This document shows positions 1 through 5,024 of a stretch of DNA of 5,024 nucleotides, one piece after another. A program made the position numbers and the translations under genes. The stretch spans positions 1 through 5,024 of the forward strand of contig DCHI01000013.1 of the NCBI GenBank assembly GCA_002314795.1, written 5' to 3'. Below the pieces are notes generated by a model that saw only the letters and a list, made by a program, of their open reading frames with translations, was not told the DNA's origin and made no database searches. Within the stretch, counting starts at the first letter, position 1, and every line of letters begins with the position of its first letter. This DNA is from Bacteroidales bacterium UBA1756. Lineage in GTDB: Bacteria; Bacteroidota; Bacteroidia; Bacteroidales; WCHB1-69.

Positions 1-123
1 TGAAATTAATAAATCTGGAAGCCCTTACAAAAAGTGGGGTAAAATCAACTTGCGAAACTTGAATCTTTTATTTTGTCCATCCCTAATTTTTCAAAGCATC
101 GTTTTCATAATCTCTTTGCACCA

Positions 124-131
124 TAATTTTG
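124..131 (+). promoter_or_regulatory. Possible Bacteroidota -7 promoter element (distal)
   Basis: TAATTTTG matches the Bacteroidota -7 consensus TAnnTTTG exactly. No good TTG -33 element lies at the usual distance; the nearest is a T-run at about 102-105. If used, transcription would start near 137 and give a leader of about 200 nt before the isomerase gene, or a separate short RNA. An 8-base element with four fixed T's occurs by chance in AT-rich DNA, so support is weak. Confidence 0.25.
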
Positions 132-279
132 CGTGTCAAGGCAGAATGATATGGAGAAGAAGAAGTTTTCAGATTGTCTAACGAGACATTAGTGAACTGG
201 TGAAGCTGAATGCAAAGCGTCAAAGGGATAATTCCTAAAAATATGTGTCAACTACCCCTTCAGTTTTGGGAATTTAATG

Positions 280-287
280 TAAATTTG
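280..287 (+). promoter_or_regulatory. Likely promoter -7 element for the cyclophilin gene
   Basis: TAAATTTG matches the Bacteroidota -7 consensus TAnnTTTG exactly and lies 54 bp before the isomerase ATG, a sensible distance. The -33 region is weak: a TTC at 259-261 sits 18 bp upstream in place of TTG, while the real TTG at 266-268 is too close. Transcription would start near 292-295, right at the foot of the hairpin at 294-309. This is the best promoter candidate in the window, although the start site is inferred from the consensus only. Confidence 0.5.
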
Positions 288-293
288 CCGCTT

Positions 294-309
294 GCATCTG
301 AAAAGATGC
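294..309 (+). promoter_or_regulatory. 5'-leader hairpin with GAAA tetraloop
   Basis: GCATCT (294-299) and AGATGC (304-309) are exact reverse complements around the loop GAAA (300-303). GAAA belongs to the unusually stable GNRA tetraloop class. A wobble pair (T293 with G310) and GC/GC pairs (290-291 with 313-314) could extend the stem across a small internal loop. No T-run follows, so it is not a typical terminator. Its place just after the predicted -7 element suggests that the mRNA begins with this stem-loop, which might protect the 5' end from decay. Confidence 0.45.
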
Positions 310-341
310 GTTGCTTTAAATATATTATAAATCAATAAATT

Positions 342-1094
342 ATGAAGAAGTTATCTTTTGTTTTTGCTGCTTTTATTTGCCTTTCTTTTGCAAGTTGCTC
401 CTCTTCCAAGACGAGCGAAACACCTGCCGAAAGAACCGACTCCGCCGTTGAGCAAGCAACCTCCGATGCCGATAATCAAATAACAACACGCGATATGGAA
501 AATCTTACCAAAGTCTTGTTCAAGACCAGCGAAGGCAACATCACGATTGCCCTTTACGACAACACCCCGAAACACAAAGAGAATTTTATCAAGTTGGTGA
601 ATGACGGATATTATGCAGACATCCTTTTTCACCGTATCATCAAGGGTTTTATGATTCAGACCGGTGATCCGGATTCCAAGGGCGCTCCCGCCGGCAAGAT
701 GCTCGGTCAAGGCGGCCCCAACTATACGATTCCTGCTGAATTCAAAGCCGAAAACTATCACAAACGTGGTGCCGTCGCTGCCGCTCGTCAAGGCGACCAA
801 GTCAATCCGATGAAAGCTTCTTCCGGCTCTCAATTCTATATCGTTGACGGACAGAAGTTTTCTCCCGACCAGATGGCACAGATTTCCTATCAGTATGGAA
901 AATCTTTTACCCCCGAACAACGTAAGGTTTATGAAACCATCGGTGGCGCTCCGTTCCTCGATGGCGACTATACCGTTTTTGGTGAAGTGATTGAAGGTAT
1001 GGACGTTGTCGATAAAATCGCCGGCCAGCAAAAAGACCGTTACGACCGTCCTACGAAAGATATTAAAATCATCTCCGCAGAAGTTTTGAAATAA
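342..1094 (+). CDS. Lipoprotein cyclophilin-type peptidyl-prolyl isomerase
   Basis: This 250-residue protein should catalyse cis-trans isomerisation of X-Pro bonds in the cell envelope. It starts with a signal peptide (KK, then hydrophobic residues 4-17) ending in a lipobox-like FASC, so Cys19 is the probable lipid-anchored residue; Phe at the -3 position is less usual than Leu. Residues 20-51 are a polar, Ser/Thr/Glu-rich linker. The cyclophilin domain spans about 55-249. The motif FHRIIKGFMIQTGDP (96-110) supplies the catalytic Arg98 plus Phe103, Met104 and Gln106, and GSQFYI (162-167) is the second core motif. The positions of human CypA Trp121 and His126 are Phe205 and Tyr210. An insertion of about 30 residues (about 170-203), containing a YGKSFTPEQR segment, separates GSQFYI from FLDGDYTVFG. 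I recall similar insertions in Bacteroidota cyclophilins. The ATG at 342 is chosen because it gives the complete signal peptide; the leader before it is AT-rich without a Shine-Dalgarno sequence. pheS follows after 46 bp. Confidence 0.93.
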   Translation: MKKLSFVFAAFICLSFASCSSSKTSETPAERTDSAVEQATSDADNQITTRDMENLTKVLFKTSEGNITIALYDNTPKHKENFIKLVNDGYYADILFHRIIKGFMIQTGDPDSKGAPAGKMLGQGGPNYTIPAEFKAENYHKRGAVAAARQGDQVNPMKASSGSQFYIVDGQKFSPDQMAQISYQYGKSFTPEQRKVYETIGGAPFLDGDYTVFGEVIEGMDVVDKIAGQQKDRYDRPTKDIKIISAEVLK

Positions 1095-1140
1095 CTTTTC
1101 CTACTATCTCCTATTACTCAAGTTTAACATTTTTAAAATA

Positions 1141-2163
1141 ATGGATAACATAGAAAAAATCTCAGCCGAAATAGAGGCATTCAAAGTCAACGCAGCCGCT
1201 GATTTGGAAAATTTCAGATTGAAATTCCTTAGCAAAAAAAGTGAGTTGCAGTCCCTTTTGGGCGAAATTAAAAACGTTCCCGTTGAACAACGAAAACTTT
1301 TCGGTCAACAGGTCAACGAGTTGAAGCAAAAGGCGCAAGCAATCTTTGAAGAACAGAAGCAACGTCTGGAAGACGCCGCTCCCGTTCAGGGAAATTTGTC
1401 GGACGTGACACGCCCCGCTACGGCTGTCTCTCTCGGTTCCCGTCATCCCATCTCCATTATGATGGACGAGGTGTGCGGAATCTTTGAGAAAATAGGTTTT
1501 TCTACGGTCGCCGGTCCTGACATTGAGGACGACTGGCATATTTTCACGGCGCTGAATTTCCCGGAGGAACATCCCGCCCGCGATATGCAGGACACCTTCT
1601 TCATTGACCAGAAGCCGGATGTCGCCCTTCGTACGCACACTTCCACCTTGCAGGTCCGTACGATGGAAACCCATCAGCCCCCGATTCGCGTCATCTGCCC
1701 CGGCCGTGTTTTCCGTAACGAAGCCATCACTTCCCGTGCTCATTGCATCTTCCACCAGATGGAAGGTCTCTATATCGACGAAAACGTCTCTTTTGCAGAT
1801 ATGAAACAGACGTTGATGTATTTTGCAAAACAGATGTTCGGTGAAAATACCCGCATCCGCCTCCGTCCTTCCTACTTCCCGTTCACGGAGCCGTCCGCAG
1901 AAATGGACGTCTCTTGCAACATCTGTGGCGGTGAGGGATGTGCCCTTTGCAAACATACCGGTTGGGTGGAAATCCTCGGTTGCGGTATGGTCGATCCGAA
2001 TGTCCTTGAGAATTGCGGTATTGATAGCAAAAAATACTCTGGTTTCGCTTTCGGACTTGGCATCGAACGTATGACGATGCTCAAGTACAAGACGAACGAC
2101 ATTCGTCTCTATTTCGAAAACGATGTCCGCTTCTTGGAACAGTTTACGGCTGCTAAACTATAA
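1141..2163 (+). CDS. pheS: Phenylalanyl-tRNA synthetase alpha subunit
   Basis: PheS is the catalytic chain of the cytoplasmic (alpha-beta)2 enzyme that charges tRNA-Phe. The 340 residues match the usual bacterial length. Residues 1-85 form the charged, helical N-terminal arm that binds tRNA as a coiled coil. The class II synthetase core follows: RTHTS (164-168), motif 2 in RVFRNE through FHQMEG (189-209), SYFPFTEPSAE (244-254), and motif 3 in GFAFGLGIERMTMLKY (301-316). Ala303 lies at the position known in E. coli (Ala294) to shape the phenylalanine pocket. Cys259, Cys262, Cys267 and Cys270 form a C-x2-C-x4-C-x2-C cluster, which could hold a metal. It is absent from E. coli PheS, but I recall a comparable one in Bacillus PheS. 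The partner gene pheT is not in the window. mreC begins 24 bp downstream with no terminator between, so the two are probably co-transcribed. The start ATG gives a full-length N-terminus. Confidence 0.97.
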   Translation: MDNIEKISAEIEAFKVNAAADLENFRLKFLSKKSELQSLLGEIKNVPVEQRKLFGQQVNELKQKAQAIFEEQKQRLEDAAPVQGNLSDVTRPATAVSLGSRHPISIMMDEVCGIFEKIGFSTVAGPDIEDDWHIFTALNFPEEHPARDMQDTFFIDQKPDVALRTHTSTLQVRTMETHQPPIRVICPGRVFRNEAITSRAHCIFHQMEGLYIDENVSFADMKQTLMYFAKQMFGENTRIRLRPSYFPFTEPSAEMDVSCNICGGEGCALCKHTGWVEILGCGMVDPNVLENCGIDSKKYSGFAFGLGIERMTMLKYKTNDIRLYFENDVRFLEQFTAAKL

Positions 2164-2187
2164 TCTTAACTGATAGATAGTTGATTC

Positions 2188-3045
2188 GTGGGTAACCTTT
2201 TTGAATTTGTAAAACGATATTTTCACGTGCTGACGTTTATCGTCTTGCAGATTTTGTGTGTCGTTATGATTTTTAAAACGACCACCTATCCGCAGTTTGC
2301 CCTTGCCCGAATCGCCCGTGTGGTTACTACTCCGGTCAACAAGTTGTGTTACAGTGTTATCCGTCATTTCAATTTCAATAAGGAAAACCAGTATTTGGTT
2401 CAGCAGAATTTGGAATTGCTCAATTCGCAAGAGAGCAACTTCCTGCTTCGTAGCGATTCCGTAGTTCCCGTTGAGGGTGATTTTACGGATACGTTGGGCC
2501 ATACCAAGCGCGTGCGTTTGTACGAGTACTCGACGGCCAATGTGATTTACAACACGATTCATAAGAAAAACAACTACCTGATGATTGACAAGGGGAGTGA
2601 GGACGGCATTATGCCGGATATGGCGGTTCTTTCCGCCAGCGGCGTTGTGGGTGTCGTGAGTGATGTCTCCACGCACTTCTCAACGGTGATATCTCTGCTG
2701 CATCCCGATTGTCAAATCAGTGCCAAAGTGTTGCCTGCCAATCAGTTGGGGACTGTCTCTTGGCATTATGGAGATTCAAAGTATGTTTATTTAGAAGATA
2801 TTCCCGAGCATTTGAACATTGACAAAGGGGATTCGGTGGTCACCAGTGGCTATTCCAATATTTTCCCCAATGGGATTTTGTTGGGAACCGTTGCTGAGAA
2901 GGGAAAGGACCCCACGCAGAGTTTCTTGACGCTGAAGGTGGCGTTGGCCACGGACTTTAATCATATTAACACGGTTTACGTGGTCCGCAATCTGTATCAG
3001 GCAGAATTGGATACGTTAAAATCCAAAATGAAGGAAGATGAATAA
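2188..3045 (+). CDS. mreC: Rod shape-determining protein MreC (GTG start)
   Basis: MreC is a periplasmic scaffold of the elongasome, linking MreB and MreD in the inner membrane to the wall-synthesising PBP2 and RodA. The 285-residue product has a short cytoplasmic N-terminus, one membrane segment (about 12-29), a helical, probably coiled-coil stretch (about 63-88), and the paired beta domains typical of the family. Recognisable parts are DKGSEDGI (134-141), SGVVGVVSDV (151-160) and DKGDSVVTSG through FPNGILLGTV (212-235). The start must be the GTG at 2188: an in-frame TGA lies only two codons upstream (2182-2184), and the next in-frame ATG is codon 27, inside the membrane segment. No Shine-Dalgarno sequence is visible, so low initiation or coupling to pheS, which ends 24 bp upstream, is plausible. 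The last 8 bp overlap mreD. mreB, the usual upstream partner, is missing here. Confidence 0.93.
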   Translation: MGNLFEFVKRYFHVLTFIVLQILCVVMIFKTTTYPQFALARIARVVTTPVNKLCYSVIRHFNFNKENQYLVQQNLELLNSQESNFLLRSDSVVPVEGDFTDTLGHTKRVRLYEYSTANVIYNTIHKKNNYLMIDKGSEDGIMPDMAVLSASGVVGVVSDVSTHFSTVISLLHPDCQISAKVLPANQLGTVSWHYGDSKYVYLEDIPEHLNIDKGDSVVTSGYSNIFPNGILLGTVAEKGKDPTQSFLTLKVALATDFNHINTVYVVRNLYQAELDTLKSKMKEDE

Positions 3046-3553
3046 GATATCAGGACAGATTGTGCGGTTCGTAGTGATGTTGCTGGTGCAAGTATTGATA
3101 TTCAATCACGTGCGTCTTCTCGGCTTCCTCAATCCTAACGTTTATCTGTTCGCTTTGTTCCTTTTGCCTTTGGAAATGCCTCGTTCGGCGCAGTACGCCG
3201 TTGCCTTTGCCACGGGTTTCGTAGTCGATGCTTTTCAGATGACGTATGGTATTCACGCATCGGCGTGTATGTTCTTTATACTTTTGCGTCCGTATCTTCT
3301 TTATGCCTTGAATGTCAACAAGAAACGGAACGAAACGGAAATTCCGGTGCCTGGCAAAAAGGATTTCCGTTGGCTGCTGATGTACACATTCCTTATGGTT
3401 TTGGCGCATCAGATTTTCGTATCCATCTTGGAAGTCTTTTCTTTCAGTAATTTCATCTATACACAGATCGTTATTGTTTTTAATGCATTGTTTACCACTC
3501 TGTTGGTTCTTTGTATCGAATATATTTTTATACCTGTTAAAAAACAAAACTAA
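3038..3553 (+). CDS. mreD: Rod shape-determining membrane protein MreD
   Basis: MreD is a small inner-membrane protein of the elongasome that works with MreC and MreB in lateral wall growth. The 171-residue product is very hydrophobic, with five or six membrane segments at about 8-23, 33-46, 51-67, 71-90, 111-133 and 137-165, and a charged loop rich in Lys, Arg and Glu at about 94-110. The stretch around Asp64 (GFVVDAFQMTYGIHASA, 60-76) fits the conserved part of Bacteroidota MreD proteins as I remember them. Its ATG lies inside the end of mreC (ATGAATAA at 3038-3045 holds the mreD start and the mreC stop), so translation is probably coupled, keeping the two proteins in step. The sequence alone is only moderately diagnostic; position after mreC makes the call firm. 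tpiA follows after 13 bp, where PBP2 and rodA genes would be expected. Confidence 0.9.
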   Translation: MNKISGQIVRFVVMLLVQVLIFNHVRLLGFLNPNVYLFALFLLPLEMPRSAQYAVAFATGFVVDAFQMTYGIHASACMFFILLRPYLLYALNVNKKRNETEIPVPGKKDFRWLLMYTFLMVLAHQIFVSILEVFSFSNFIYTQIVIVFNALFTTLLVLCIEYIFIPVKKQN

Positions 3554-3566
3554 TATATAAAAACGT

Positions 3567-4343
3567 ATGAAATCAAAGTTAGTCATTGGCAATTGGAAAA
3601 TGAATCTTTCTTTTGAGGAAGCGGACGATTTGACGATTGCCATTCAGGAGGCCTTGGCCGAAATCAATTTGCAAACCGAGGTGGTGATTTGTCCTCCGTT
3701 CCCGTTCTTGGAATTGGTGACGGACCTTGCCGAAGAATCCAATTTCAATGCCGGTGCACAGAACTGCAGTCAGTTTGAAAACGGTGCTTATACCGGTGAA
3801 GTTTCCGCCAAGATGCTGGCAGATTTGGGTGTCGATTTCTGCATCGTCGGCCATTCCGAACGCCGCCGCTATTTTAACGAATCCAATGAGGTCATTGCAC
3901 AAAAAATCAACCGACTGATGGATCAACAACTTATTCCTGTAGTCTGTTGCGGTGAAACGTTGGAGGAAAGGAATGCAGGCAAACATTTTGAAGTGGTCGA
4001 AAAGCAACTGAAGGAAACGCTTTTCCATTTGAAAAAAGAGGATTTTGAACACGCGGTTATCGCTTACGAACCTGTTTGGGCCATTGGAACGGGCGTAAAT
4101 GCTACTCCGGCGCAAGCCGTTGAAATGCACAAGTTTATCCGTTCGCTCGTTGAAAAGAAGTACGGTACGGAAATCGCCTATAACACCTATATTCTTTATG
4201 GAGGAAGCTGCACGCCTCAAAATGCCATCGAATTGTTCTCGTCGGAGGATGTGGATGGCGGACTGATTGGAGGCGCCTCCATCAAAAGCGGTGACTTTGT
4301 CTCCATCATCGAAGCCGCAGAAACAGCCGTCAACGATAACTAA
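3567..4343 (+). CDS. tpiA: Triosephosphate isomerase
   Basis: This cytoplasmic glycolytic and gluconeogenic enzyme interconverts dihydroxyacetone phosphate and glyceraldehyde 3-phosphate, working as a dimeric TIM barrel. The 258 residues are a normal length and all key residues are present. Asn9 and Lys11 lie in GNWKMN (8-13), the catalytic His96 in VGHSERR (94-100), and the catalytic base Glu168 in AYEPVWAIGTG (166-176), which leads into the mobile lid loop. The phosphate-binding part is YGGSC (211-215) and GGLIGGASI (231-239). Cys215 stands where many TIMs have Val; I recall Cys in other Bacteroidota TIMs, so this is likely a lineage trait rather than a defect. The ATG at 3567 places GNWKMN at the usual distance from the N-terminus. 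The gene starts 13 bp after mreD, so it is probably in the same transcript, and is followed by the 9-bp repeat array. Confidence 0.97.
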   Translation: MKSKLVIGNWKMNLSFEEADDLTIAIQEALAEINLQTEVVICPPFPFLELVTDLAEESNFNAGAQNCSQFENGAYTGEVSAKMLADLGVDFCIVGHSERRRYFNESNEVIAQKINRLMDQQLIPVVCCGETLEERNAGKHFEVVEKQLKETLFHLKKEDFEHAVIAYEPVWAIGTGVNATPAQAVEMHKFIRSLVEKKYGTEIAYNTYILYGGSCTPQNAIELFSSEDVDGGLIGGASIKSGDFVSIIEAAETAVNDN

Positions 4344-4351
4344 TCGAAAGG

Positions 4352-4411
4352 TTTACAAACTTTACAAACTTTATAAACTTTATAAACTTTACAAACTTTA
4401 CAAACTTTATA
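4352..4411. repeat. Tandem array of a 9-bp unit between tpiA and asnS
   Basis: Six complete head-to-tail copies of TTTAYAAAC fill 4352-4405, followed by a partial copy, TTTATA (4406-4411). The fifth base varies in the order C, C, T, T, C, C, so units 1-2 and 5-6 are TTTACAAAC and units 3-4 are TTTATAAAC. TTTATAAA is its own reverse complement. The array fills most of the 79-bp gap and ends 11 bp before the asnS ATG, so it would lie in the asnS leader or promoter region. Perfect short tandem copies can gain or lose units by strand slippage. Any effect on asnS expression is inference. Confidence 0.9.
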
Positions 4412-4422
4412 CCTCATTTGTA

Positions 4423-5024
4423 ATGAAAAGAACAAGAATAATTGATGCTATCAAGCATTACGAAGAAATAGGAATCGGAACCACCGTCAGCGTTAAGGGT
4501 TGGGTCCGTACGAAACGTGGAAACAATGCCGTTGCTTTTATCGCGTTGAACGACGGTTCTATTGTCCACAACTTGCAGATTGTGGCTGACTTAGCCAAGT
4601 TTGATGCCGAAATGATGAAGCTCATCACGACGGGTTCTTGCCTTCACGTTGTTGGAACATTGGTGGAGTCGCAGGGAAAAGGACAAAATGTTGAGGTTCA
4701 GGCCGATACTATTGAAGTTTATGGTACCGCCGATCCGGAATGCTATCCTTTGCAGAAAAAAGGCCACAGTGTTGAATTTTTACGTGAAATCGGTCACTTG
4801 CGTCCAAGAACCAACTTCTTCGGATGCGTCCTCCGCTTGCGTCACGCGATGGGTTATGCCATTCACAAATATTTCAACGACAGAGGTTTCTTCTATTTGA
4901 ATACGCCTTTGATTACCGCTTCTGATGCAGAAGGTGCCGGTGAAATGTTCAGTGTTTCCACGTTGGATTTCAACAACCTTCCGAAAACTCCGGAAGGGAA
5001 GGTTGACTACAGCAAGGACTTCTT
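4423..5024 (+). CDS. asnS: Asparaginyl-tRNA synthetase, 5' part only
   Basis: This cytoplasmic class IIb enzyme charges tRNA-Asn with asparagine. The window holds the first 200 codons of a protein usually about 460-470 residues long, and the frame is open to the edge. Residues about 20-105 form the OB-fold that reads the anticodon, with VKGWVRTKRG (24-33), FIALNDGS (39-46) and a GTLVESQGKGQ segment (78-88). YPLQKKGHS (108-116) and FLREIGHLRPRTN (119-131) are the linker leading to the catalytic domain, and FFYLNTPLIT (156-165) with DAEGAGEMF (168-176) covers motif 1 and the conserved EGAGEMF. The last residues (LPKTPEGKVDYSKDF) match the insertion before the amino-acid pocket seen in AsnS of the E. 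coli type. This separates it from AspRS and archaeal-type enzymes. The ATG at 4423 gives the expected short N-terminus (MKRTRI). No Shine-Dalgarno sequence is seen. Motifs 2 and 3 lie outside the window. Confidence 0.95.
   Translation, partial: MKRTRIIDAIKHYEEIGIGTTVSVKGWVRTKRGNNAVAFIALNDGSIVHNLQIVADLAKFDAEMMKLITTGSCLHVVGTLVESQGKGQNVEVQADTIEVYGTADPECYPLQKKGHSVEFLREIGHLRPRTNFFGCVLRLRHAMGYAIHKYFNDRGFFYLNTPLITASDAEGAGEMFSVSTLDFNNLPKTPEGKVDYSKDF

Larger units (their letters stand above)
1..341. other. Intergenic region with no supported gene
   Basis: No convincing protein or RNA gene is visible in this stretch. Two + strand frames are open at the left edge, one from base 2 to the stop at 179-181 and one from base 3 to the stop at 60-62. 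Either could be the tail of a gene lying mostly outside the window, but neither short translation resembles a family I know. A tiny frame from the ATG at 151 gives only 13 residues and is not supported. The region is AT-rich and contains two promoter-like elements and one hairpin, listed separately. A near-palindrome, AGGGATAATTCCT, sits at 224-236 (one G/T mismatch) and could be an operator, but nothing else supports that. Confidence 0.6.

Noticed and set aside
151..192. Possible micro-gene MEKKKFSDCLTRH after the distal promoter-like element
   Set aside because: Thirteen codons with no ribosome binding site and no way to judge conservation; chance occurrence is likely.
351..1031. Open frame of 226 codons on the - strand inside the cyclophilin gene
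   Set aside because: Antisense shadow of a well-supported gene, with no recognisable domain and no sensible upstream signal.
1162..1956. Long open frame of 264 codons on the - strand inside pheS
   Set aside because: It lies antisense to an unmistakable PheS, its translation resembles no family I know, and codon bias of the + gene explains the absence of stops.
2158..2676. Open frame of 172 codons on the - strand across the pheS end and mreC start
   Set aside because: It covers the 5' part of mreC in antisense and has no recognisable motif; the + strand reading has a membrane segment and family motifs.
4197..4211. Cys215 in place of Val in the TIM YGGSV motif as a sign of lost function
   Set aside because: All catalytic residues are present, and Cys at this place is, as I recall, common in Bacteroidota TIMs.
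3579..4220. Open frame of 213 codons on the - strand inside tpiA
   Set aside because: Antisense shadow of a complete TIM gene with all catalytic residues; its translation shows no family features.
4352..4411. CRISPR-like array or terminator reading of the repeats before asnS
   Set aside because: The units are 9 bp and adjoin directly without spacers, and there is no GC-rich stem followed by a T-run.
4649..4900. Open frame of 83 codons on the + strand
   Set aside because: It is out of frame within the clear asnS reading frame and looks like no known protein.

Overview
The window looks like a housekeeping stretch from a member of the Bacteroidota, probably Bacteroidales-like. This rests on protein similarity recalled from memory (the lipoprotein cyclophilin with its insertion, the MreC and MreD styles, the TIM YGGSC motif), on matches to the Bacteroidota -7 promoter element TAnnTTTG, and on AT-rich leaders with no clear Shine-Dalgarno sequence. 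No database search was possible. All six genes are on the + strand.

Layout. Positions 1-341 hold no gene I can support. They carry two perfect TAnnTTTG matches (124-131 and 280-287) and, just after the second, a 6-bp hairpin closed by a GAAA tetraloop. Positions 342-1094 encode an exported lipoprotein peptidyl-prolyl isomerase of the cyclophilin type. Positions 1141-2163 encode PheS, the alpha chain of phenylalanyl-tRNA synthetase. Positions 2188-3045 (GTG start) and 3038-3553 encode MreC and MreD, overlapping by 8 bp. Positions 3567-4343 encode triosephosphate isomerase. Positions 4352-4411 are a tandem array of a 9-bp unit, and asparaginyl-tRNA synthetase starts at 4423 and runs off the end of the window.

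How the genes relate. Spacing is tight from pheS through tpiA (24 bp, an 8-bp overlap, 13 bp), so these four are probably co-transcribed, possibly together with the isomerase gene 46 bp upstream of pheS. They do not form one pathway: translation (pheS, asnS), cell-wall elongation (mreC, mreD), glycolysis (tpiA) and envelope protein folding (the cyclophilin). I see no hairpin-plus-T-run terminator between any of them.

I found no new biological system. The points most worth checking are the 9-bp repeat array in front of asnS, the mreCD pair without mreB before it or the PBP2 and rodA genes after it, and the hairpin near the likely 5' end of the cyclophilin mRNA.
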